A DNA stretch of 64,000 bases, taken from assembly GCF_023278085.1 (NCBI RefSeq), contig NZ_CP066265.1, forward strand, positions 1,828,501 to 1,892,500. Direction: 5' to 3'. The translations under genes and the position numbers were made by a program. The notes below the pieces were generated by a model. It made no database searches. It was not told the DNA's origin and saw nothing but the letters and a program-made list of their open reading frames with translations. This document shows positions 27,714 to 36,931 of the stretch, in pieces (position 1 is the stretch's first letter; each line of letters starts with the position of its first letter). Origin of the DNA: Pseudomonas syringae (GTDB lineage: Bacteria > Pseudomonadota > Gammaproteobacteria > Pseudomonadales > Pseudomonadaceae).

Positions 27714-30700
27714 ATGGACAAGTCTGCAGCAGAGCGTATCGCCCAGCGTTTTACGGAGTTGCCCGTTGAGCAGCGCCGCCAGATCCTCGCCAAAATGCAC
27801 GAGACCGGGCAGAGCTTCAAACTGCTGCCTATCGCCGTGACCCGGCATGCCGCAGCGCGCATCCCGCTGTCCTACGCCCAGCAGCGCATGCTGTTTCTCT
27901 GGCAGATGGAACCGGACAACGCCGCCTACAACGTGCCCATGGCCGTGCGCCTCAATGGCCCGCTGGACCGGCAGGCATTGAGCGCCGCGCTGGATCAACT
28001 GGTGCAGCGCCACGAAACCCTGCGCACCCGCTTTGTGTCCGAAGAGGGCGCGTTTTATCAGGAGATTCTTGAGCAGGCGACTGTCGCCCTTGAATTCGCC
28101 TCGATTGAGCCAGCCGACATCGAACGTCAGGTGCGTGCGGAGCTGCAAAAGCCCTTTGACCTGCTGAGTGGCACGCTGCTAAGGGTCAAACTGTTTCAGC
28201 TCAGCAAAACCGAACATGTCCTGACGGTGTGCATGCATCACGTGGTGTCCGATGGCTGGTCTGGCGAAGTGCTGATTCGTGAGTGGGTGCAGCTGTATCA
28301 GGCGCAGGTTTCCGGGCAGCCCGCGCAACTGCCTGCGCTGGCGATTCAGTACGCCGACTACGCCATCTGGCAACGCGCCTGGCTGGAGGCCGGGGAGGGC
28401 GAGCGACAACTGGATTACTGGAAAAAGCAATTGGGTAGCGAACATCCGCTGCTGACTTTGCCGCTGGATCACGAGCGCCCGCTGCAACCGAGTCAGCGTG
28501 GGGCGACTGTGCGTGTCGACCTGCCGGAGCAACTGTCTGCACAGCTGAAAATCCAGGCGCGCAACAATGGCCAGACCGTGTTCATGCTAATGCTGGCAGC
28601 GCTGTCGGTGATGCTGTCGCGCTTCAGCGGCCAAGCCGACATTCGCATCGGCGCGCCCAATGCCGGGCGCACCCGCAGCGAGCTGGAAGGCCTGATCGGC
28701 TTCTTTATCAATACCCAGGTGCTGCGCGTTCAGGTGGACGAGCGGCAGAGCTTTGCTGAGCTGCTGGATCAGGTGAAACAGGTGGTCACCGGTGCCCAGT
28801 CGCATCAGGAGCTGCCGTTCGAACACCTGGTGGATGCGCTGGCACCGGAGCGCAACCTGGGCCACAACCCGCTGTTCCAGTTCAAGATCAATCAGCACGT
28901 GCTGAGCGCTGATGGCAGCGGGCAAAGCGTGTCGGGGCTGACCGTCGATGAGTTTCCGATGGGCAGCAGTGATGCGCGCTTTGATCTGGCCTTTGACTTT
29001 ACCGATACGCCGGGCGGTATTCGCGGCTATTTCACCTACGCCACCGACCTGTTCGAGGCGCAGACCATCGAGCGCATGGCCGACGCGCTGCGTGGCGTGC
29101 TGCAAGCGCTGGTCATTGACACTGCCCAGCGTCTGGCCGATCAGCCGCAAACGGTCTTGTTGCCAGTCATTGAGCAGACCGCTGATTTTGCCTGTAGCGA
29201 TTTCCTCAGCCTCTGGCAACAGGGGCTTGACGCGGGTGGCAACAAAACCGCCTTGCGCGTTGGCCAGCACGTGTTGAGCTTTGACGAACTTGAAAGACGC
29301 AGTAACCAGTTCGCCCGCTACCTGCACGCACAGGACATCAACCCGGGCATGACCGTCGCGCTGTGCCTGGATCGCTCTGTGGAATGGGTCGTCAGCCTGC
29401 TGGCGGTGCTGAAACTGGGCGCGGTGTACCTGCCGCTGGACAGCGCACAACCTGCCGAGCGCCTGCAACAGCTGGCCCGTGACAGCGGAGCTGTGTTGCT
29501 GATTCATGCACCCGACGATGACAAGGCCGCGCAGCTTGGCGTGTGCCCGGTGCTGGCTTTCGATGCCACGTTGTGGGCCGATGTCGACAGCGGTGCGCTG
29601 AACGTTCATGTGATGGCCGAGCAGGCGGCTTACATCGTTTATACCTCTGGCTCCACCGGGCAGCCCAAGGGCGTGGTGATCAGCCACGGTGCGCTGGCCA
29701 ACTATGTGCAGGGCGTGCTTGAGCGCCTGTCGCTGAAGGACGGCGCGAGCATGGCGATGGTCTCGACGGTTGCGGCGGACCTGGGCCATACGTTGCTGTT
29801 CGGTGCGCTGGCCTCCGGTCGCCCGCTGCACCTGCTGTCCCACGAGCAGGCGTTCGACCCTGACGGTTTCGCCCGCTACATGGCTGAACATCAGGTCGAC
29901 GTCCTGAAGATCGTGCCCAGCCATTTGCAGGGTCTGCTGCAAGCCGCCAACCCGGCCGACGTGCTGCCGAGCCAGTTGCTGATTCTGGGGGGCGAGGCCA
30001 GCTCGTGGGCGTTGATCGAACAGGTCCGCGCGTTGAAACCGGGCTGCCGTATCGTCAATCACTATGGCCCGACCGAAACCACGGTCGGCATCCTCACCCA
30101 TGAAGTGGCCGAGCGTCTGAGTGGCTGCCGCAGCGTGCCGGTCGGTCAACCACTGGCCAACGGCAAGGCGCGGGTGCTGGACGCCTATCTGAACCCGGTC
30201 GCCGAGCGTGTGGCTGGCGAGCTGTATCTGGGCGGTCAAGGGCTGGCACAGGGTTATCTGGGCCGGGCGGCGATGACCGCCGAACGCTTTGTGCCGGACC
30301 CGGACGCCAATGGTCAGCGCCTTTACCGGGCAGGCGACCGTGCGCGCTGGGTGGATGGCGTGCTGGAGTACCTGGGCCGTGCTGATGATCAGGTGAAAAT
30401 CCGCGGTTACCGGGTCGAACCGGGCGAAGTCGGCCAGTTGCTGCAAACCCTGAACAACGTGGCCGAAGCCGTAGTGCTGGCCCAGCCGCTGGAAAGCGAC
30501 GCAACCCGTCTGCAACTGGTGGCGTATTGCGTCGCGGCAGCCGGTGCAAGCCTCAATGTTGAGCAGCTACGCGAGCAACTGGCGGCACGCCTGCCGGAAT
30601 ACCTGGTGCCTGCGCAGATCCTGCTGCTGGACAGGCTGCCGCTGACCGCCAACGGCAAGCTCGACAAGCGCGCCTTGCCCAAGCCGGGTGTGGTCAAACA

Positions 30701-33700
30701 GCGGTACACCGCGCCGGTCGGCGAGATCGAGGAAAAACTCGCTGCGGTCTGGGCCGATGTACTCAAGCTGGAGCAGGTCGGCAGCACCGACAACTTCTTC
30801 GAACTGGGTGGCGATTCGATCCTCAGCCTGCAAATCATCGCTCGTGCCAAGCGCCAGGGCATCAAGCTCAGCCCCAAGCAGTTGTTTGAAAAACAGACCA
30901 TCGGTCAGTTGGCTTCTGTGGCTAAACTGATCGAGAAAAAGTCCGCCGCTGTGCTGGAACAGGTCAGCGGAGTACTGCCGTTGCTGCCGATTCAGGCGCG
31001 CTTCTTCGAGCTGGAGATCCCCCAGCGTCAGCACTGGAATCAGGCGCTGATGCTCAAGCCCCTGCAAATGCTGGATGCGGCCCATCTGCAGGCGGCACTC
31101 ACCGCGCTCATCGAACAGCATGATGCACTGCGTCTCGGTTTCACTCAGCAAAACGACGTTTGGCAAGCCACGTTCGGCGCTTTAAACACGCGTGACGTGC
31201 TGTGGACCCATGAACTGGACAGCGTCGAGCGACTGGCCGAACTGGCCGACGAAGCACAACGCAGCCTGGACCTGAAAAACGGTCCGTTGCTGCGCGCGGT
31301 ACTGATCAATCTGCCGCAGGGCGAACAACGTCTGTTGCTGGTGATTCACCATCTGGTGGTGGACGGGGTTTCGTGGCGGGTGTTGCTGGAAGACCTGCAA
31401 CAGGCGTATCTCGCCATCGCGGCAGGTCGGCCTGCGGCGCTCCCTGCGAAAACCAGCTCGCTGAAAAGCTGGGCCGAGCAGTTGCAGGCCTATGCACAGA
31501 GCCCGGTGCTGGAGCAGGAGCTGGGTTACTGGCAGGCGCAGTTGCAGGACGTCAGCGACGCCTTGCCGTGTGATCACCCGCACGGCGGCCAGCAACAGAA
31601 ACATGCGCTGTCGGTGGTCACGCAACTGAATGGCGAACTGACCCGGCAACTGCTGCAAGACGCCCCGGCGGCTTACCGCACGCAGATCAATGACCTGCTG
31701 CTGACCGCGCTGGCGCGGGTTGTCAGCCGCTGGACCGAGCAGCCGCATGCGCTGATTCGTCTGGAAGGGCATGGCCGCGAAGACCTGTTCGAGGCGCTGG
31801 ACATCACCCGCACGGTAGGCTGGTTCAGTAACCTGTACCCGGTCAGGCTCACGCCGCAGACCACGCTGGCCGATTCGCTCATGACCATCAAAGAGCAATT
31901 GCGCGCAGTGCCGGACAAGGGCATTGGCTACGGCGCGTTACGTTATCTGGGCAGCGAATCTGCGCGGCAGACCCTGCAGGCGCTACCGCAGGGCAGCATT
32001 GTGTTCAATTATCTGGGCCAGTTCGACGGCAGCTTTGACGCGCAAGGTGCGCTGTTCACGCCCTCGGCCGACAGCAGCGGCGCGTCGCAGAGTGCCGACG
32101 CGCCGCTGGCCGCGCCGCTCAGCATCAATGGTCAGGTCTACGGCGGCGAGCTGCGCCTGAGCTGGACCTTCAGCGGCGCGGTATTCGAACGTGACACCGT
32201 GCAACGGCTGGCTGATGAATACGCCGTCGAACTGCAACAATTGATTGCGCATTGCACCACCGAGGGCGTGGCCGGCGTTACTCCGTCGGACTTCCCGCTG
32301 GCGCGCCTGACCCAGTCGCAGCTAAGCCGTTTGCCAATCCCTGCCGGACAGATCGAAGACATCTACCCGCTGGCACCGATGCAGCAGGGCATGCTGTTCC
32401 ACACCCTGTTCGAGCAGGAGGCGGGCAATTACATCAACCAGATGCGCGTCGAGGTCAGCGGGCTGGACGTGCCACGTTTCCGCGCCGCCTGGCAGGCAAC
32501 ACTGAACGCCCACGAGGTGCTGCGCAGTGGGTTTGTCAGCCATCTGCAGCAGTCGCTGCAAGTGGTGTTGCGCGATGTCAGCATGCCGTTTGTCGAACTG
32601 GATGCCCGTGCGCAATCAAACGAATGGGTTGACGACTGGGCGAATGCCGATCGCCAACAGGGCTTCGATCTGGCCCAAGGGCCGTTGCTGCGCCTGGCCG
32701 TGTTGCGCACTGGCGAGCAGACGCATCAATTGATCTACACCAGTCATCACATCCTCATGGACGGCTGGAGCAGTTCGCGCCTGCTGGGCGAAGTGCTGCA
32801 ACGCTACAGCGGCCAGACACTGCCGAGGCAGGTCAGCCGTTATCGTGACTACATCGAATGGCTGCAACGCCAGGACGCCGGGCTCAGCGAGCGTTTCTGG
32901 ACCGGCCAGCTTGCTGAGCTGGATGAGCCGACGCGGCTGGTTCAGGCCTTCAAAGCGCCTGATAGCGGGCAGGGGCATGGCGATTACCTGCAACTGATCG
33001 ACGCCGACAGCACCCGTCAATTGAGCGAGTTTGCCCGCGAGCAGCGTGTCACCCTCAACACGCTGGTGCAGTCGGCCTGGCTGCTGGTGCTACAACGCTA
33101 CACCGGCCAGTCCAGCGTGACCTTTGGTGCGACCGTTGCCGGGCGTCCGGCTGATTTGCCGGGCGTCGAAGAGCAACTGGGACTGTTCATCAACACCTTG
33201 CCGGTGATCGCCAGCCCGCGCCCGGAACAGTGTGTGGCGGCCTGGGTGCAGCAGGTGCAGGCGAAAAACATCGCCCTGCGTGAGCATGAACACACACCGC
33301 TGTACGAGATTCAACGCTGGGCCCGCAGCGCTGGCGAGGCGCTGTTCGACACCATTCTGGTGTTCGAAAACTACCCGGTGTCCGAGGCCCTGCAACAGTC
33401 CGCGCCGCAAGGGCTGGTGTTCGGCGGCCTGCACACGCAGGAACAGACTCATTACCCGCTGACCCTGGTGGTCAATCTGGGCGAAGCCCTGTCGCTGCGT
33501 TTCAGCTATGCGCGTCAGTACTTCAGCGAGCCGCAGATGGCGCGGTTGTCAGCGCATTTTCGCCAGGTGTTGCAGGCACTGGTGCGTGATCCGCAGGCGG
33601 CGATTGGCGAACTGGCGTTGCTGGATGATCACGAACAGCAACACGTGCTGCGTGACTGGAACGCTACCGCCGCTGAATTCCCGAGCGACCACTGCCTGCA

Positions 33701-36338
33701 CAGCCTGATCGAAGCGCAGGTAGCGGCCACGCCTGAAGCCCCGGCGCTGATCTTTGCTGCCGAGCAACTCAGCTACGCGCAACTCAACGCCCGCTCCAAT
33801 CAGCTCGCCCATCGCTTGCGCGAAGCGGGTGTCGGCCCGGACGTGCTGGTGGGCATCTGTGTCGAGCGCAGTCTGGAACTGGTGATCGGTTTGCTGGCGA
33901 TCATCAAGGCCGGTGGCGCTTACGTGCCGCTGGACCCGGATTATCCCGAAGATCGGCTGGCGTACATGATGCAGGACAGCGGGATTGCCTTGCTGCTGAC
34001 TCAATCGGCATTGCTGGAGCGTATACCGGTTCAGGTTCAGAGTATTTGTCTGGATCAGGACGGCGACTGGCTGGAGGGTTACAGCACTGCCAACCCGGTC
34101 AACCTGACTCATCCGCAGAATCTGGCTTACGTGATTTACACATCCGGTTCGACCGGCAAGCCCAAAGGTGCAGGCAACAGCCATCGTGCGTTGGTCAACC
34201 GCTTGCACTGGATGCAAAAGGCTTACGCGCTGGATGGCAGCGAAACGGTGTTGCAGAAAACCCCGTTCAGTTTCGACGTATCTGTGTGGGAGTTCTTCTG
34301 GCCGCTCATGACCGGCGCTCGCTTGGCGGTAGCGTTGCCAGGCGATCACCGCGACCCTGAGCGGCTGGTGCAGACCATTCGCGAGCATCAGGTCACGACC
34401 CTGCACTTTGTACCGTCGATGTTGCAGGCGTTCCTGACCCATCCGCAGGTAGAAAGCTGTAACAGCCTGCGCCGAGTGGTGTGCAGCGGCGAAGCGTTGC
34501 CTGCCGAGCTGGCCGGTCAGGTGCTCAAGCGTCTGCCGCAGGTGGGCTTGTTCAACCTTTACGGTCCGACTGAAGCGGCTATCGACGTCACTCACTGGAA
34601 CTGCACCTCGGAAGACGTGCTCAGCGTGCCGATTGGTCGGCCCATCGATAACCTGAAAACCCACATTCTGGACGACGGTTTGCTGCCCGCCGCACAGGGC
34701 GTTGCGGCAGAGCTGTACCTGGGCGGTGTCGGTCTGGCGCGGGGTTATCACAAGCGTGCGGCGCTGACGGCCGAGCGTTTTGTGCCGGACCCGTTCGACG
34801 AGCAGGGCGGCGGGCGGCTGTACCGCACCGGCGATCTGGCACGTTATCGCGACGAGGGTGTGATCGAGTACGCCGGGCGTATCGACCATCAGGTGAAGAT
34901 TCGTGGTCTGCGTATCGAACTGGGCGAAATCGAAGCGCGCCTGCACGAGCATGCAGCTGTGCGCGAAGCCAATGTCATCGACATCGATGGGCCGTCCGGC
35001 AAGCAACTGGTGGCGTATCTGGTGCCAGCCGAGGCGGGGCACGAGTCTGAAGACTTGCGCGAAGCCTTGAAGGCGCACCTCAAGGCTCATGTGCCGGATT
35101 ACATGGTGCCGACCTGGTTTGTCTTCATTGATGTGATGCCGCTGACCGCCAACGGAAAACTGGATCGCCGCGCACTGCCGAAACCGGACGTAGCCCGGTC
35201 GCAGCAGGGGCACATCGCACCGCGCACAGACTTCGAACAGCGTCTGGCGGCGCTTTGGGAGCAGGTGTTGCAGGTCGAGCGGGTCGGGCTCAACGACAAC
35301 TTCTTTGCGCTGGGCGGGCACTCGTTGCTGGCGGTTTCGCTGGCCGGGCGGATTCGTGAGACGTTCGATATCTCCATCAAGCTGCATGATTTTCTGCTGA
35401 TGCAGACCCTCGGTGAACTGGCCGATTTCATGCGTGCGGATGAGGTCAAGGTCAAATCAGGCGTCATCGCCATGAACGCCAACCGTTCCGACAACACGTC
35501 ATTGTTCTGCCTGCCACCGGGCGGCGGCGGGACGTACTCGTACTACCCGCTGGCCGGTAAACTCAACGACCGCCGGCGGGTTTATGGGCTGGTCAACAAA
35601 GCCTACGTGGTGCCGGGCTGGTTCGATACGTCCTGGCAGGAGATGGTCGACTACTACGTCGAACAGATCCGCATGACCCAGCCGCACGGGCCTTACAACC
35701 TGCTGGGCTGGTCGATGGGCGGCGCGCTGGCCATCGAGGTGGCGCATGTGCTTGAGCAGGAAGGCGACACGGTGACTTTCCTCGGGCTGGTGGACACGCA
35801 ACTGCCTGCGTCGGTCGGGATGAAGTGGGTCGAGGAAGCGCCAGAAATCACCACGCAGAAACAGGGCGAAAACTACTACCACAGCCTGATCAAGAGCCTG
35901 CAGGCCTTTGTACCGGGCTTGCAGGAAGACACGATTGTGGGGTTGATCGAAACAGCCCGGCATTCGCTGGCCAGCGAGGGCGAAGTGATTGACTGGGTGG
36001 TCGACAAGGTTGCACGGGAGGCCGGAATCAACGCCGACAACCTGCGCAGCATATTCCAGGACATCGCCGTGCAGGATGAGATCGAAACCGGCTACAAGCT
36101 GCTGGAAGCCAATGCGCAGCTGAGCCAGGCGTTTACCCTGAAAAAGCTCAACGTGCAGGCCGACTGCTGGTGGGCCGGTCAGAGCCGTGAACAGGGGCAG
36201 ATTGCCAAGGCCGAAGCCGTGCTGCTGGAACAGTGCTCGGTCAATGGCCTGCGCAGTTCGACGACGGTTGATCAGCGACATGACAACGTGGTGATTGCGC
36301 AGGCGTTACTGGACGGGGTGGCGGCGCAGATGGTGTGA
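27714..36338 (+). CDS. pvdD: Pyoverdine side-chain NRPS IV, D-Asp and L-Ser modules with thioesterase (C-A-T-E-C-A-T-TE)
   Basis: 2874-aa terminal synthetase. Module 1: C domain (HHVVSDGWS from residue 175), A domain (YTSGSTGQPKG from 643) with the aspartate pocket D-L-T-K-I-G-H-V-G, carrier S1035, epimerase HHLVVDGVSW from 1212. Module 2: C domain (HHILMDGWS from 1678), serine A domain (YTSGSTGKPKG from 2142; D-V-W-H-V-S-L-I-D), carrier S2537. A type I thioesterase (about 2590-2874) with GWSMGG and nucleophile S2667 releases or cyclises the peptide. ATG 27714 is preferred over an in-frame ATG at 27693 because it matches the N-termini of the sister genes. It is named pvdD as the counterpart of the terminal P. 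aeruginosa synthetase. Its TGA stop lies inside a repeat palindrome. Confidence 0.93.
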   Translation: MDKSAAERIAQRFTELPVEQRRQILAKMHETGQSFKLLPIAVTRHAAARIPLSYAQQRMLFLWQMEPDNAAYNVPMAVRLNGPLDRQALSAALDQLVQRHETLRTRFVSEEGAFYQEILEQATVALEFASIEPADIERQVRAELQKPFDLLSGTLLRVKLFQLSKTEHVLTVCMHHVVSDGWSGEVLIREWVQLYQAQVSGQPAQLPALAIQYADYAIWQRAWLEAGEGERQLDYWKKQLGSEHPLLTLPLDHERPLQPSQRGATVRVDLPEQLSAQLKIQARNNGQTVFMLMLAALSVMLSRFSGQADIRIGAPNAGRTRSELEGLIGFFINTQVLRVQVDERQSFAELLDQVKQVVTGAQSHQELPFEHLVDALAPERNLGHNPLFQFKINQHVLSADGSGQSVSGLTVDEFPMGSSDARFDLAFDFTDTPGGIRGYFTYATDLFEAQTIERMADALRGVLQALVIDTAQRLADQPQTVLLPVIEQTADFACSDFLSLWQQGLDAGGNKTALRVGQHVLSFDELERRSNQFARYLHAQDINPGMTVALCLDRSVEWVVSLLAVLKLGAVYLPLDSAQPAERLQQLARDSGAVLLIHAPDDDKAAQLGVCPVLAFDATLWADVDSGALNVHVMAEQAAYIVYTSGSTGQPKGVVISHGALANYVQGVLERLSLKDGASMAMVSTVAADLGHTLLFGALASGRPLHLLSHEQAFDPDGFARYMAEHQVDVLKIVPSHLQGLLQAANPADVLPSQLLILGGEASSWALIEQVRALKPGCRIVNHYGPTETTVGILTHEVAERLSGCRSVPVGQPLANGKARVLDAYLNPVAERVAGELYLGGQGLAQGYLGRAAMTAERFVPDPDANGQRLYRAGDRARWVDGVLEYLGRADDQVKIRGYRVEPGEVGQLLQTLNNVAEAVVLAQPLESDATRLQLVAYCVAAAGASLNVEQLREQLAARLPEYLVPAQILLLDRLPLTANGKLDKRALPKPGVVKQRYTAPVGEIEEKLAAVWADVLKLEQVGSTDNFFELGGDSILSLQIIARAKRQGIKLSPKQLFEKQTIGQLASVAKLIEKKSAAVLEQVSGVLPLLPIQARFFELEIPQRQHWNQALMLKPLQMLDAAHLQAALTALIEQHDALRLGFTQQNDVWQATFGALNTRDVLWTHELDSVERLAELADEAQRSLDLKNGPLLRAVLINLPQGEQRLLLVIHHLVVDGVSWRVLLEDLQQAYLAIAAGRPAALPAKTSSLKSWAEQLQAYAQSPVLEQELGYWQAQLQDVSDALPCDHPHGGQQQKHALSVVTQLNGELTRQLLQDAPAAYRTQINDLLLTALARVVSRWTEQPHALIRLEGHGREDLFEALDITRTVGWFSNLYPVRLTPQTTLADSLMTIKEQLRAVPDKGIGYGALRYLGSESARQTLQALPQGSIVFNYLGQFDGSFDAQGALFTPSADSSGASQSADAPLAAPLSINGQVYGGELRLSWTFSGAVFERDTVQRLADEYAVELQQLIAHCTTEGVAGVTPSDFPLARLTQSQLSRLPIPAGQIEDIYPLAPMQQGMLFHTLFEQEAGNYINQMRVEVSGLDVPRFRAAWQATLNAHEVLRSGFVSHLQQSLQVVLRDVSMPFVELDARAQSNEWVDDWANADRQQGFDLAQGPLLRLAVLRTGEQTHQLIYTSHHILMDGWSSSRLLGEVLQRYSGQTLPRQVSRYRDYIEWLQRQDAGLSERFWTGQLAELDEPTRLVQAFKAPDSGQGHGDYLQLIDADSTRQLSEFAREQRVTLNTLVQSAWLLVLQRYTGQSSVTFGATVAGRPADLPGVEEQLGLFINTLPVIASPRPEQCVAAWVQQVQAKNIALREHEHTPLYEIQRWARSAGEALFDTILVFENYPVSEALQQSAPQGLVFGGLHTQEQTHYPLTLVVNLGEALSLRFSYARQYFSEPQMARLSAHFRQVLQALVRDPQAAIGELALLDDHEQQHVLRDWNATAAEFPSDHCLHSLIEAQVAATPEAPALIFAAEQLSYAQLNARSNQLAHRLREAGVGPDVLVGICVERSLELVIGLLAIIKAGGAYVPLDPDYPEDRLAYMMQDSGIALLLTQSALLERIPVQVQSICLDQDGDWLEGYSTANPVNLTHPQNLAYVIYTSGSTGKPKGAGNSHRALVNRLHWMQKAYALDGSETVLQKTPFSFDVSVWEFFWPLMTGARLAVALPGDHRDPERLVQTIREHQVTTLHFVPSMLQAFLTHPQVESCNSLRRVVCSGEALPAELAGQVLKRLPQVGLFNLYGPTEAAIDVTHWNCTSEDVLSVPIGRPIDNLKTHILDDGLLPAAQGVAAELYLGGVGLARGYHKRAALTAERFVPDPFDEQGGGRLYRTGDLARYRDEGVIEYAGRIDHQVKIRGLRIELGEIEARLHEHAAVREANVIDIDGPSGKQLVAYLVPAEAGHESEDLREALKAHLKAHVPDYMVPTWFVFIDVMPLTANGKLDRRALPKPDVARSQQGHIAPRTDFEQRLAALWEQVLQVERVGLNDNFFALGGHSLLAVSLAGRIRETFDISIKLHDFLLMQTLGELADFMRADEVKVKSGVIAMNANRSDNTSLFCLPPGGGGTYSYYPLAGKLNDRRRVYGLVNKAYVVPGWFDTSWQEMVDYYVEQIRMTQPHGPYNLLGWSMGGALAIEVAHVLEQEGDTVTFLGLVDTQLPASVGMKWVEEAPEITTQKQGENYYHSLIKSLQAFVPGLQEDTIVGLIETARHSLASEGEVIDWVVDKVAREAGINADNLRSIFQDIAVQDEIETGYKLLEANAQLSQAFTLKKLNVQADCWWAGQSREQGQIAKAEAVLLEQCSVNGLRSSTTVDQRHDNVVIAQALLDGVAAQMV

Positions 36339-36913
36339 CGCAGAGCGTCACGCACGGCGCTCCCACGCTGGAGCGTTGGAACGATAGGGATTGGGCCTCA
36401 CACCTATCGTGCCCATGCTCCGCGTGGGCATGCATTTCTGGACGCTCTGCGTCCGGTCTTGACTGTGTGGCGCGGTGGCGATTTGTGACGCGGAGCGTCA
36501 CGCCATGCGTTCCTACGCTGGAGCGTTGGAACGATAGTGTTCGGGCTCACCTTATCGTGCCCATGCTCCGCGTGGGCATGCATTTCTGGACGCTCTGCGT
36601 CCGCTGCTGGATATGTGGCGCGGCGTCGATGTGTGACGCGGAGCGTCACGCCATGCGTTCCTACGCTGGAGCGTTGGAACGATAGTGTTCGGGCTCACCT
36701 TATCGTGCCCATGCTCCGCGTGGGCATGCATTTCTGGACGCTCTGCGTCCGCTGCTGGATGTGTGGTGCGGCGGCGATGTGTGACGCGGAGCGTCACGCC
36801 ATGCGCTCCCACGCTGGAGCGTTGGAACGATAGTGTTCGGGCTCACACTTATCGTGCCCATGCTCCGCGTGGGTATGCATTTCTGGACGCTCTGCGTCCG
36901 CTCTTGAGTGCGA
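36337..36913 (+). repeat. Tandem array of 148-bp REP-like units
   Basis: A partial unit (36337-36405) is followed by units starting at 36406, 36554, 36702 and 36851, with periods of 148, 148 and 149 bp; the last unit is truncated. Each carries palindromes such as GTGACGCGGAGCGTCAC and a GCTCCGCGTGGGCATGC segment. Related to but distinct from the 139-bp family at 1295-1946. It fills the convergent gap between the last NRPS gene (+) and fpvA (-), and no other terminator is seen there. Confidence 0.9.
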
Positions 36914-36931
36914 GGAACGAGCGCCGGTCAG

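Noticed and set aside
36337..36913. Possible CRISPR array
   Set aside because: Units are about 148 bp with no unique spacers and no cas genes nearby; the structure is that of tandem REP-like repeats.
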